A stretch of DNA of 64,000 nucleotides from Streptomyces sp. NL15-2K (GTDB lineage Bacteria > Actinomycetota > Actinomycetes > Streptomycetales > Streptomycetaceae): contig NZ_CP130630.1 of the NCBI RefSeq assembly GCF_030551255.1, positions 10,849,001 through 10,913,000 on the forward strand, in the 5' to 3' direction. This document shows, one piece after another, positions 45,124-53,463 of this stretch. Positions within the stretch are counted from its first letter, which is position 1. Every line of letters starts with the position of its first letter. The translations under genes were made by a program, and so were the position numbers. The notes under the pieces were generated by a model that was not told the origin of the DNA, did no database searches, and was given only the letters and a program-made list of their open reading frames with translations.

Positions 45124-46272
45124 ATGAAGTCCGTTACTCTCCGGGGCCTGGCACGCGGCTTCGGCATCGGCGCCCTCGTCGGCGCGGCGCTCGTCGACCT
45201 GGCCTACGCGGCCGGCAACGACGGACCCGGCATCTGGCCAGTGGCCGCCGTGCTGATGATCGGCGCCGTCGCCGTCCTGTGGCCGGCCGGCCGCCGTCCC
45301 TCGTGGCTCACGCCTCAGGTGCGCACGGTCGTGCCGGCCGTGGCCTCCGGCCTCTACACCGTGGCCTCGGTGACGTACCCGGAGGCCCTGTTCGGCCCGG
45401 GCGAGCTGGTGATCCTGCTGTGCCTGCTGTTCGTCGCCGTACGGCATTGTTCGCGCCGCTGGGTCGTGATGTGCGCCGCGCTGGACGGCGCCGCCGTCCT
45501 GGCCCTGCCGGTGCGGGCCCTGCGCGGCATGCCGGACACCATGATGGGCTTCATGCTGATCGGGCTGGTCCTGATCGGTCTCTCCGCCGGGTTCGCCGCC
45601 TATCTGCGCTCCATGGACTACCGGCGGACCGTCGCCGTCAGCGAGACCCGCCGCTCCGAACGTCTGGCCATCGCCGCCGACCTGCACGACTTCGTCGCGC
45701 ACCACGTCACCGGGATCCTGGTGCAGACCCAGGTCGCCCGCATGATGGCGGACAGCCGGCCCGACGAACTCGACCCCGTCCTCGCGGGCATCGAGCGCGC
45801 CGCGACCGAGGCCCTCGCCTCGATGCGCCGCACGGTCGGCGTCCTGCGCGACACCGACGAGGCAGCCGACCGCCGGCCGGTGGGCGACCTCGCCGCCATC
45901 GCCGAACTGGCGGACGGCTTCGCCAGCCCGATCCAGAAGGTCACCTTCCACCGCGATCGAGCCGTCTCCGACGACCTCCCCCACGAGGTGCAGGCCGCGG
46001 CCTTCCGCGTCGTCCAGGAAGCGCTGACGAACGTACGACGGCACGCCGCCGACGCCACGGAGATCACCGTCCGGCTGCGGCGCGACAGCGGCCGTCTGGA
46101 GGTGTCGGTCGCGGACGACGGCCGAGGCGGCACCCAGCTCCCGGCCGCCGCACACGGCGGCGGCTTCGGCCTCGTCGGCCTCAAGGAGCGGGTGACGGCC
46201 CTGGGCGGCGACCTCCACGCCGGCCCGCGCACCGGCCACGGCTGGGAGGTCCGGGCGGTCTTCCCGGCCTGA
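45124..46272 (+). CDS. Sensor histidine kinase, HisKA_3 family
   Basis: The 382-residue protein has four or five membrane helices in the first 160 residues with very short extracellular loops (an intramembrane-sensing layout). The dimerisation domain carries the phosphorylated His in AADLHDFVAHHVTG (about residue 188). The HATPase_c domain has the N-box EALTNVRRHA, G1 VADDGRGG and G2 GGGFGLVGLKERV. It is the probable partner of the NarL regulator at 40761, divergent from and flanking the ABC exporter operon. The signal is unknown. Confidence 0.88.
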   Translation: MKSVTLRGLARGFGIGALVGAALVDLAYAAGNDGPGIWPVAAVLMIGAVAVLWPAGRRPSWLTPQVRTVVPAVASGLYTVASVTYPEALFGPGELVILLCLLFVAVRHCSRRWVVMCAALDGAAVLALPVRALRGMPDTMMGFMLIGLVLIGLSAGFAAYLRSMDYRRTVAVSETRRSERLAIAADLHDFVAHHVTGILVQTQVARMMADSRPDELDPVLAGIERAATEALASMRRTVGVLRDTDEAADRRPVGDLAAIAELADGFASPIQKVTFHRDRAVSDDLPHEVQAAAFRVVQEALTNVRRHAADATEITVRLRRDSGRLEVSVADDGRGGTQLPAAAHGGGFGLVGLKERVTALGGDLHAGPRTGHGWEVRAVFPA

Positions 46273-46305
46273 CCACATTCGAGCGGCGCCGAGGCTTGCG
46301 CGGCG

Positions 46306-47085
46306 TCAGCGCTTGATGCCGACCGCGCCGTACAGCGACACGGGGTCGCCCTCCTCCGCGTCCTCGCCCGCCGAGGGGTGCCAGTGGGCGAGGGACACGA
46401 TTCCCGGCTCCATCAGGTCGAGTCCCTTGAAGAAGCGGCCCATCTCGGTGTGCGAGCGCGCGACGAGCGTCACCCCGCTCGCCGTGTACGCCGCGATGCC
46501 CTTGCGTACGTTCTCCGGGTCGAAGTCCGCCGTCATCGCGGACAGGACCAGGCAACTGCCCGGCGCCAGCGCGTCGACCAGCGTGTCCACCAGGTGGTGG
46601 GCACCGTCCTCGTCGGCGATGAAGTGCAGGAGCGCGATCAGTGACAGGGCGACGGGCCGGTCGAGGTCGAGGACGGACGCGGCCCCTTCGAGGATCCGCT
46701 CGGGCTCGCGCGCGTCGGCCTGGACGTACCGCGTCGCGCCCTGCGGGGTGCCGTGCAGCGGGGCCTCCACGTGCGCGAGGACGATCGGGTCGTTGTCGAC
46801 GTACACGACCCGCGCGTCCGGTGCGACGGACTGGGCGATCTGGTGGAGGTTGGGCTCGGTGGGGATGCCGGAGCCGATGTCGAGGAACTGGCGGATCCCC
46901 GTCTCCCTCAGGACCCCTCGCGTGGCCCGTTCCATGAACCGGCGGTTGGCGCGCGCGTGCCGCGGGGCGTCGGCCTGCATCGAGGTGATCTTGCGGCCGA
47001 GTTCCTCGTCACGGGGTAGTTGTCCTTACCGCCGAGGAACCAGTCGTAGACCCGGGCCGGATGCGGCCGGCTCCTGTCGATACGG
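46306..47085 (-). pseudogene. Frameshifted SAM-dependent methyltransferase, GGKDNY family
   Basis: From 46980 leftwards the frame is intact and encodes QFLDIGSGIPTEPNLHQ, VYVDNDPIVLAHV and a C-terminus ending VGIKR, as in the paralogue at 38820. The missing N-terminus RVYDWFLGGKDNYPV is present at about 47020-47070 but in another frame: one base is lacking after CCCGT near 47017. That upstream frame also has a stop with no usable start. An internal ATG at 46980 could give a truncated protein without the family N-terminus. Two lesions argue for a true pseudogene over a single sequencing error. Confidence 0.7.
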
Positions 47086-47090
47086 CACGA

Positions 47091-47738
47091 TCATCCGGCG
47101 CGGCGGAGACTGTCTTCGGCCACCTCCTTGTCCAGCGCGGCCCGCACCAACGCCGCGGCGAGCACGGCCGGTTCGGTGTTCCCGGCGAGCTTGACGAGCC
47201 GGTCCTGGTCCTTGGGCAGGCCCAGGCGTTCCGCACCTTTCAGCGCCTTGTCGTCCAGGTACGGCGCCACTTCCGGCCACACCCGCTGGACCTCGCGCAG
47301 GAAGATGTCGGCGCCGGCCGGGCCCAGTCCGGGCATCTCCTGGATCAGGCGGCGCAGTTCGGAGACCTTGCCGTCCGCCTCCTTGCGCATCCGCCGCAGG
47401 TCACCGCCCCACCGTTCGGTCAACAGCTCGGCCTCGTCGCCGAGTTGGGTGGCCGTACGCTCGTCGTAGCGCCGGTATCCGCCGCGTCCGAGAGCGTCCA
47501 CGCGCTGCTGCCAGCTCGCGTCGGCCATACGGCGCGGATCACGCATACCGGCGTCGAACAGCTCGCGGGCGGTGTCGACGGCGATCGAGCCGCGGATGCG
47601 GGCGCTGAGCAGGTGCGCCAGGACCAGCAGCTGGTAAAGGGGCTGAGGGGTGTCCCTCAGCTTGATGCCCGCCTCCTCGGCGAAGGTCTGCCCGTGGGCG
47701 CGGACGAGCTCCCGCACCACGCTCTCTCTGCTGCTCAT
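47091..47738 (-). CDS. HhH-GPD/endonuclease III-like protein
   Basis: The 215-residue protein has a helix-hairpin-helix segment MPGLGPAGADIFLREVQRVW (about 133-152) and an N-terminal helical region LYQLLVLAHLLSARI that resembles the endonuclease III fold. The Lys/Asp pair of true glycosylases and the C-terminal Cys cluster are not evident, so it may bind DNA without cutting. Its start overlaps the DUF3140 stop (47735-47738), placing it in a stress-related operon with Dps and WhiB genes. Confidence 0.72.
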   Translation of the reverse strand: MSSRESVVRELVRAHGQTFAEEAGIKLRDTPQPLYQLLVLAHLLSARIRGSIAVDTARELFDAGMRDPRRMADASWQQRVDALGRGGYRRYDERTATQLGDEAELLTERWGGDLRRMRKEADGKVSELRRLIQEMPGLGPAGADIFLREVQRVWPEVAPYLDDKALKGAERLGLPKDQDRLVKLAGNTEPAVLAAALVRAALDKEVAEDSLRRAG

Positions 47739-48067
47739 GGCTTGAGCGGGTCGTGGCCGAGCGTCATCAGCCGGTGCCGACGGCGCGTCTCCTCGGCCTC
47801 GGGCTCGTTCGCGGCGTCCGTCTGCGCGGTGACGGTGTCGACGACCTCGTACATCGTGCGGATGTCGTCGTCGGTGAGGTCCGTGCGCCGCTTCTGCAGA
47901 ATCGCCAGGACGTGCTGTCCCGTGGGCGTGCCCGCCTGCTCCGGCAGCGGCTCCACGGTCTCGTCGGCGTCGCTCACCCGCAGCCAGGCGGCCAGCTCCT
48001 GTGAGGTCATGTTCACCACGCGGTGGAAGTCCTCCCACAGCGCGTCGAGTTCGAGGGCGTCGGTCAT
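47735..48067 (-). CDS. DUF3140 protein
   Basis: The 110-residue protein has the family pattern DALWEDFHRVVNMTSQELAAWL at the N-terminus and TGQHVLAILQKRRTDLTDDD in the middle, with a C-terminal RRRHRLMTLGHDP. The function is unknown; it is predicted to bind nucleic acid because of its helical, basic character. It is coupled to the endonuclease-like gene by an ATGA overlap and lies 50 bp downstream of dps. Confidence 0.8.
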   Translation of the reverse strand: MTDALELDALWEDFHRVVNMTSQELAAWLRVSDADETVEPLPEQAGTPTGQHVLAILQKRRTDLTDDDIRTMYEVVDTVTAQTDAANEPEAEETRRRHRLMTLGHDPLKP

Positions 48068-48117
48068 CGCGTGCCCCTTCCGTACGTACGTGCTTACGTG
48101 CTCGGACCGGGCGCCGG

Positions 48118-48600
48118 TCAGCCTTCCCTGGGCCAGTTCTCCGCGTCGAACATCCAGCGTTGCTTCTCCAGCTCCGCGGTGACGGTGATCAGCAGGTCCT
48201 GGGTGACCCGATCGGCCTCCTCGGTCGCCTCGATGCGCTCGCGCAGCCGTCCGATGGCCGCGTCCAGGGCCTCGACCATCACCTCGACGACATCGCTGTC
48301 CCGCACCCATCCGTCCTTCGGGCCCGGCAGCGTGAACGCCGACGCGATCGTCTCGGGCCGGCCGTCGGGCGGTATGCCGAGTGCCGCGGCGCGCTCCGCG
48401 ACCGTGTCGGAGAACTCGCGCGCGGCCGAGACCAGTTCGTCGAGTTGCAGGTGGATCGACCTGAACCGTGGCCCCACGAGGTTCCAGTGCGCCTGCTTCC
48501 CGGTCAGGGAGAGCCCGAGAAGATCCACCAGAGTGCTCTGCAGCGCATCCCCGGTGACCTGACGGGCCGAGTCGGGAATCGTGCTCTTTACAACAGTCAT
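48118..48600 (-). CDS. dps: Dps-family ferritin-like DNA protection protein
   Basis: The 160-residue four-helix protein has the Dps ferroxidase set spread over LTGKQAHWNLVGPRFRSIHL and QLDELVSAAREFSDTVAER (His, His, Asp and Glu ligands about 37-65) and the C-terminal half LLITVTAELEKQRWMFDA. It oxidises and stores iron as dodecamers and protects DNA from oxidative stress. The start overlaps the stop of the WhiB-type gene (TCAT at 48597-48600), so it is co-expressed with an iron-sulfur regulator. Confidence 0.9.
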   Translation of the reverse strand: MTVVKSTIPDSARQVTGDALQSTLVDLLGLSLTGKQAHWNLVGPRFRSIHLQLDELVSAAREFSDTVAERAAALGIPPDGRPETIASAFTLPGPKDGWVRDSDVVEVMVEALDAAIGRLRERIEATEEADRVTQDLLITVTAELEKQRWMFDAENWPREG

Positions 48601-48854
48601 ACGGCGCTTCTCCTTGTGAGATCGTCTCTGACGGTACGGAGCAGTGCGTCGCGTTCCTCCTCACAGGTCCCGCCCCACACGCCCGACGTCTGCCCGCTGT
48701 CCAGCGCGAAGTCCAGGCACGGGCGGATCACCGGGCAGCGAGCACAGACGCGCTTGGCCGCCGCGATGTCCCGCAGCGCCGGTCCTTCCGTGCCCACCGG
48801 GAAGAACAACTCGGGGTCCTCACCCACGCAGGCCGCACTCCGCAACCACTCCAT
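48597..48854 (-). CDS. WhiB-like iron-sulfur transcription factor
   Basis: The 85-residue protein has the four invariant cysteines: C9, C37, C40 and C46 (CARCPVIRPC). These ligate a 4Fe-4S cluster that senses oxygen or nitric oxide. The GVWGG turn follows, with a charged C-terminal tail for DNA binding. An upstream in-frame GTG at 48902 would add 16 residues (VRAPCLHRFDLG...), including one extra Cys; ATG 48854 matches the usual WhiB start. It is the first gene of an operon with dps, DUF3140 and an HhH protein. Confidence 0.88.
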   Translation of the reverse strand: MEWLRSAACVGEDPELFFPVGTEGPALRDIAAAKRVCARCPVIRPCLDFALDSGQTSGVWGGTCEEERDALLRTVRDDLTRRSAV

Positions 48855-48919
48855 GCGGGCGCGGGTGCCCAGGTCGAACCGGTGCAAACACGGCGCCCGC
48901 ACGGCCCCGCCGGGCCCTG

Positions 48920-49729
48920 TCAGCCTGCGAGAACGCCGTCCAGGAAGCGCGTCACGTCCGCGAAGACCTCCGCCTTGTTCGTCTCGTTGAACACCTCGTG
49001 CCGGGCGCCCGCATGGATCCGCTCGGTCAGTACGCCGCCGCTGATCTCCTCGATGCCGACCCGGCTCCCGGCGAGCGGCACCAGCCGGTCGTCGTCGCCG
49101 TGCAGCCACAGCAGCGGAAGCCGGCCGAGGTCGCCGCCCTTGGACACGGTCTCCAGGGTCCGCGCGAACGCCTGAAGCGTCGGCCGCTTCATCGGCCCGT
49201 GCCACACCAGCGGATCCGTCGTGTACGCCGCCCCGACCGCCGGGTCGCGGGAGAGCGAGGCCGGGCTGATCGGGGTGTCGGGGATCTCGTCGAGCGCGAG
49301 GAGCCGCCCGGGCAGCTCCCAGGCGCCGATCACCGGCCCCGACAGCACCAGCGCGGCGAGAGAGTCGCCGTACCGCTGCGCGTAGCGGGCCGCGATCAGA
49401 CCGCCCATGGAGTGCCCCACCATGACGACCGGCAGGCCCGGATGCGCGGCCCGGGCCCGCTCGGCCACGGAGCGCACATCGGTGACCACGTCCTCGAAGT
49501 CCTCGATCAGCACCCGCTCGCCCGTCGACTTCCCGTGCCCCATGTGGTCGGGCCCGAACACGACCGCCCCGTGCGCCACCAGGACGCCGGCCAGCTCCTC
49601 GTACCGGCCGACGTGTTCGCCGTACCCGTGGACGACGATCGCGACATACCGGGGCCGCTCGCCCGGCCACTCGCGCACGGTGATCGGTCCCCGTGTTCCC
49701 GGCAGGACGTACTCACGGGAGTCGGCCAT
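48920..49729 (-). CDS. Alpha/beta hydrolase, monoacylglycerol-lipase-like
   Basis: The 269-residue protein has the oxyanion region VHGYGEHVGRY (about 34), the nucleophile elbow GHSMGG (Ser about 108), an Asp in LLWLHGDDDRLVP and a His in GARHEVFNE, giving the full triad of serine lipases that split monoacylglycerols. DHMGHGKSTGER is the family's typical second motif. No signal peptide, so it is cytosolic or membrane-associated. It lies 65 bp upstream of the WhiB gene in the same direction and may be part of that operon. Confidence 0.87.
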   Translation of the reverse strand: MADSREYVLPGTRGPITVREWPGERPRYVAIVVHGYGEHVGRYEELAGVLVAHGAVVFGPDHMGHGKSTGERVLIEDFEDVVTDVRSVAERARAAHPGLPVVMVGHSMGGLIAARYAQRYGDSLAALVLSGPVIGAWELPGRLLALDEIPDTPISPASLSRDPAVGAAYTTDPLVWHGPMKRPTLQAFARTLETVSKGGDLGRLPLLWLHGDDDRLVPLAGSRVGIEEISGGVLTERIHAGARHEVFNETNKAEVFADVTRFLDGVLAG

Positions 49730-49894
49730 GTTTCCTCCGGCGGTGTCGGCGAGCCTTCCGAGGGATCTTCCCAGGCGTTCGCCGACGGGGCCACAGTGAA
49801 AAACTAGCGGCGCTAATAACGGCCGACGCCGAGAGGCCACCTGTCGAGACGGTGCTTACGGCCATCGTTGGATGCACATAGCATCAGTCCCCGC

Positions 49895-50668
49895 ATGAAC
49901 ACGATGACCCTCTGGCACATCACCGGCTGGGAGTTCGCCGCCCTCGCCTTCGCCGCCCTGCTCGTCGGCTTCTCCAAGACCGCCGTGAGCGGGGCCAACA
50001 CCGTCAGCCTGGCGATCTTCGCCGCCGTGCTGCCCGCCCGGGCCTCCACCGGCGTCCTGCTGCCGGTCCTGATCGCCGGCGACGTGCTCGCCGTCCTCAC
50101 CTACCGGCGGCACGCCCACTGGCCCACGCTGTGGCGGCTGTTCCCGGCGGTCGCGGTGGGCGTGGTCGTCGGCACGCTGTTCCTGATCTGGGCGGACGAC
50201 GAGATCGTACGGACGTCGATCGGGGCGATCCTGCTGCTGATGGCGGCGGTGACGGTGTGGCGCCGCCGCACGGCCGAGGCCGAGGAGGAGCCGGACGCGG
50301 TCGTCACCCGTGCGGGCCGTGTCAAGGCCCGTTCGTACGGCGTCCTCGGCGGCTTCACCACCATGGTCGCCAACGCGGGCGGCCCGGTCATGTCGATGTA
50401 TCTCCTCTCGGCCGGCTTCCGCAAGCTCGGCTTCCTCGGCACCTCCGCCTTCTTCTTCCTGATCGTCAACGTGTCCAAGGTGCCCTTCAGCGCGGGCCTC
50501 GGCCTGATCGACGGCCGCTCGCTGCTCCTCGACGCGGCGCTCGTGGCGTTCGTCGTGCCGGGCGCGTTTCTCGGCAAATGGGCCGTGAACAGGATCAACC
50601 AGCGGTTGTTCGAACAGCTGGTGATCGCGGCGACAGTGGTGGGCGGCCTGCAACTGCTCCTGCGCTAG
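49895..50668 (+). CDS. TauE/SafE-family membrane permease
   Basis: The 257-residue protein has about eight membrane helices and the family's two related halves, with the N-terminal WEFAALAFAALLVGFSKTA and second half GFTTMVANAGGPVMSMYLL. These proteins export sulfonates, sulfite or other organic anions. The ATG at 49895 is preferred; a TTG at 49868 is possible. The stop codon lies inside the end of a 177-bp repeat element. A sulfite or sulfonate exporter is of interest given the cysteate-synthase-like gene 33 kb away, but no link is shown. Confidence 0.85.
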   Translation: MNTMTLWHITGWEFAALAFAALLVGFSKTAVSGANTVSLAIFAAVLPARASTGVLLPVLIAGDVLAVLTYRRHAHWPTLWRLFPAVAVGVVVGTLFLIWADDEIVRTSIGAILLLMAAVTVWRRRTAEAEEEPDAVVTRAGRVKARSYGVLGGFTTMVANAGGPVMSMYLLSAGFRKLGFLGTSAFFFLIVNVSKVPFSAGLGLIDGRSLLLDAALVAFVVPGAFLGKWAVNRINQRLFEQLVIAATVVGGLQLLLR

Positions 50669-50843
50669 GGCCTGTGTCGAAAGTGGCGTCGTCCGCCCGA
50701 AGGGCGGGCCGGGCGGCGTCCGGTGCGTGCTCTCGGCGTGCCGGGCGGAAGCCCTCGTACTGGATGTACTTGGGCTTTCGCCCGGTGCGGCGAGAGTGCG
50801 TGCCGGGCGCCGCCCGGCAGGCGCCACTTTCGACACAGGCCCT
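50667..50843. repeat. 177-bp element with 22-bp perfect inverted ends
   Basis: The ends 50667-50688 and 50822-50843 are exact reverse complements, starting AGGGCCTGTGTCGAAAGTGG. An internal 76-bp section (50720-50795) matches the insertion in the E1-beta/E2 gene. There is no transposase, so it would need help in trans. It overlaps the TauE stop codon at its left end. The NRPS2 mini-element has the same ends with a shorter core. Confidence 0.85.
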
Positions 50844-50844
50844 G

Positions 50845-50867
50845 GGCCCTGTCGTCACGACAGGGCC
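50845..50867. terminator. Hairpin between the TauE and DUF899 genes
   Basis: GGCCCTGTCGT and ACGACAGGGCC are perfect inverted repeats around a single base. It stands between converging genes and should stop both transcripts. Confidence 0.65.
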
Positions 50868-50887
50868 TAGCACAGGCTCTGGGCGCG

Positions 50888-51670
50888 TCAGTGGTGGTGG
50901 CCGTGCCGGCCGAGGGTCTGAACGGGGGTCGCGCCGGGGCGGGTCCACTGCGGCACGGGGCGGCTGGTCGGGCCCCAGGTGGCGTTCCCGTCCGCGTCCG
51001 AGCGCCAGGACCAGCACGCGCTGCGGCCCTCGGGCCGGCCCTCGGGGTTGTCCTCCCACGCCTCGCCGCGGCCGTAGGGCGTCATGTCGAGCAGGCCGAG
51101 GGACCCGCTGACCCGCTCGTTGCCACGGCCCGTCGTGGAGTAGGTGAGGAACACGCGGTCGCCGTCGCGCAGGAAGCAGGTGAGGTAACCCATCTCGCCG
51201 CCGACCGGCTCGTCCACACCCCGCACCGAGTACCAGGGCTGGGTATAGCCCATGAACTCGACGAAGGAGGCCACCTCGTCCCACCGGCCCGTGGTCAGGA
51301 TGGCGAACGAGACGCCGCGGGCGTTGAGGTAGACGGCGTCCTTCAGGTGCCAGGCCGTGGTGGTGCAGCCCTCGCACTGCCCCTGGTGCGGCGCGCCGTC
51401 GTACCACATGTGCTTGTAGACCACGAGCTCGTCACGGCCCTGGAACAGGTCCAGGAACGGCACCGGGCCGTCGGGTCCGACGACCTCGACCGTCCCGTCG
51501 AACTCCACCATAGGCAGGCGGCGGCGGGCCGCGGCGAGGGCGTCGCCCTGGCGGGTGTGGGCCTTCTCGCGGACCAGAAGCTCGTCACGGGCCGCTTGCC
51601 AGGTGGCCAGGTCGACGACGGGCGGCCGGCCGGGCAGCGCGGTGGTCGGGTCACTCGGTGCGGTCGTCAT
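50888..51670 (-). CDS. DUF899 thioredoxin-like protein
   Basis: The 260-residue protein has the typical start VVDLATWQAARDELLVREKAHTRQ, DLFQGRDELVVYKHMW, and the CxxC site QCEGCTTTAWH (about 100), with a later FLTYSTTGRG. DUF899 proteins have a thioredoxin fold and are thought to act in redox or thiol chemistry. The C-terminus is rich in His (GRHGHHH), which may bind metal. It is a single gene, convergent with TauE. Confidence 0.83.
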   Translation of the reverse strand: MTTAPSDPTTALPGRPPVVDLATWQAARDELLVREKAHTRQGDALAAARRRLPMVEFDGTVEVVGPDGPVPFLDLFQGRDELVVYKHMWYDGAPHQGQCEGCTTTAWHLKDAVYLNARGVSFAILTTGRWDEVASFVEFMGYTQPWYSVRGVDEPVGGEMGYLTCFLRDGDRVFLTYSTTGRGNERVSGSLGLLDMTPYGRGEAWEDNPEGRPEGRSACWSWRSDADGNATWGPTSRPVPQWTRPGATPVQTLGRHGHHH

Positions 51671-51784
51671 GGTGTCCTCCGTGGTATCTCATGCCGGGCA
51701 GCGTCGTACGGGTCCTACGACTGTCACCAGAACAGACTCGCGACCCGGCCAAAACTCATCGCCGGCAAGTTCACGGACGCGTTC

Positions 51785-52585
51785 TCACCGCCGGGGCGCC
51801 AGACCCAGCAGCGCGGGCAGGTCCGCGAAGGAGCCGATCACATGATCGGGCGTGCCACGGGCGGCCCGATGAGTTTCCGGCAAGTACTTGCCGGTCTGCA
51901 CCAAAACCCCCGTGATCCCGGCGTCCTGCGCCGCCAGCACGTCGGACTCGATGTCGTCCCCGACCATCAGGGCCTCGTCCGGGCCCGCTCCGAGGTGCGC
52001 CAGCGCGGCCTCGAAGAACGCGGGCGACGGCTTGCCCGTGACCTCGGCCTCCGTACGCGCGGCCCGCTCCAGGCCGATCAGGAACGCGCCGGAGTCGAGA
52101 CGCAGTCCGTCCTCGGTCCGCCAGTACAGATTGCGGTGCATCGCCACCAGCCGGGCACCGCGCTGGAGGTGACGGAAGGCCCCGTCGAGTGCCGCGTAGC
52201 CGAACTCGGGCCCGGCCCCGCCGACGACCACGACATCCGCGACGTCGTCCGTCCCGGCCGGGTCCAGGAGGGTGACGTCCCCGAGATCCTCGCGGATGTC
52301 ACCGCTGTTGAGCAGGACGCAGCGCGCGCCGGGCCAGTGCTCGGCGAGATGGGCGGCGGTGACGGCGGGCGCGGTCAGGATGTCCTCCGCGGCCACGGGG
52401 AACCCCGCGTCCTCCAGCGCCGCGGCGATCGACGCCCGGGTCCGGGACGTCGTGTTGGTGACGAGAGCCACCGCGAGACCCGCCTGCCGGATCTCCCGCA
52501 GTGCCTCGACCGTCCCCGGCAACGGCCGCCACGAGACGGTGAGCACCCCGTCGATGTCGATCAGCACGGCACGCACGGATTCCAT
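51785..52585 (-). CDS. HAD-family hydrolase, NagD/HDHD2-like
   Basis: The 266-residue protein has motif I LIDIDGVLTVSW (catalytic Asp about 10-12), motif II ALVTNTTSR, a cap region, motif III with GKPSPAFFE and motif IV MVGDDIESDVLAAQDAGI. The layout is the C2-capped HAD type of sugar-phosphate or nucleotide phosphatases. It is divergent from cobK with 85 bp between. The substrate is unknown. Confidence 0.88.
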   Translation of the reverse strand: MESVRAVLIDIDGVLTVSWRPLPGTVEALREIRQAGLAVALVTNTTSRTRASIAAALEDAGFPVAAEDILTAPAVTAAHLAEHWPGARCVLLNSGDIREDLGDVTLLDPAGTDDVADVVVVGGAGPEFGYAALDGAFRHLQRGARLVAMHRNLYWRTEDGLRLDSGAFLIGLERAARTEAEVTGKPSPAFFEAALAHLGAGPDEALMVGDDIESDVLAAQDAGITGVLVQTGKYLPETHRAARGTPDHVIGSFADLPALLGLAPRR

Positions 52586-52670
52586 GCCCGGACGATAGCC
52601 GCCGCCCGCCCGGGAAGGCGGCCTGAACCCGGCGTCCTGTCCGCCGTCCGGGCCTCGTAGGCTCGGCGCC

Positions 52671-53417
52671 ATGCCTTCGCACGTCCTCATCCTCGGCGGC
52701 ACCGCCGAGGCCCGGGAGCTGGCCGCCGTACTCGCGGCCCGCCGCGGTCTCCGTGTCACCACCTCGCTCGCCGGGCGCGTGGCCAGGCCGGGAGCGATCA
52801 CGGGGGACGTACGGATCGGCGGCTTCGGCGGCGCGGAGGGGCTGGCCGACTGGCTGCGCGAGCAGCACGTGGACGCCCTCGTCGACGCCACGCATCCCTT
52901 CGCCGAGACGATCACCGCCAACGCCGCGCGGGCCGCCGCGGCGACCGGGCTGCCGCTGGTCGTGCTGCGCCGCCCGGGCTGGCGGCCCGGCCCCGAGGAC
53001 CGCTGGCACCTGGTCACGTCGTTGGACACGGCCGCGGACCTGCTGCCGCGGCTGGGCCGACGGGTGTTCCTCACCACGGGCCGCATGGGCCTGGCGGCCT
53101 TCGCCCATCTGACGGAGCTGCACTTCGTCGTACGGTCGGTGGAACTGCCCGCGCCCCCGATGCCGCCGCACACCGAAGTGCTCCTCGCCCGCGGGCCGTT
53201 CACGGTCGCCGACGAGTCGGCGCTGCTCCACGACCACTGCATCGACGTCCTGGTGACCAAGGACAGCGGGGGAGTGGCGACGGCGGCCAAGCTGACGGCC
53301 GCGCGGGAACTCGCGCTGCCCGTCGTGGTCGTACGACGGCCGCCGCTCCCGGAAGACATGACCGCGGTCCCCGACGTGGCATCCGTTCTGGCGCGCCTCG
53401 GCCTCGACTCTCCGTAG
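52671..53417 (+). CDS. cobK: Precorrin-6A reductase
   Basis: The 248-residue protein has the N-terminal nucleotide-binding stretch HVLILGGTAEARELA, DATHPFAETITANA (about 68), and VTKDSGGVATAAKL at the C-terminal domain, all typical of CobK/CbiJ. It reduces precorrin-6A in the aerobic cobalamin pathway. It converges with the cobF-type gene, its partner step, so the two form a cobalamin gene pair. The stop TAG is part of a 15-bp direct repeat (CGACTCTCCGTAGGG) that recurs 27 bp downstream. Confidence 0.9.
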   Translation: MPSHVLILGGTAEARELAAVLAARRGLRVTTSLAGRVARPGAITGDVRIGGFGGAEGLADWLREQHVDALVDATHPFAETITANAARAAAATGLPLVVLRRPGWRPGPEDRWHLVTSLDTAADLLPRLGRRVFLTTGRMGLAAFAHLTELHFVVRSVELPAPPMPPHTEVLLARGPFTVADESALLHDHCIDVLVTKDSGGVATAAKLTAARELALPVVVVRRPPLPEDMTAVPDVASVLARLGLDSP

Positions 53418-53463
53418 GGGCGTCCGCCGACTCTCCGTAGGGCGCCCGCTCGCGCGGCGAGAC

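Noticed and set aside
49895..50668. TauE-like gene as part of the peptide cluster
   Set aside because: It is 12 kb beyond the last cluster gene with unrelated genes between.
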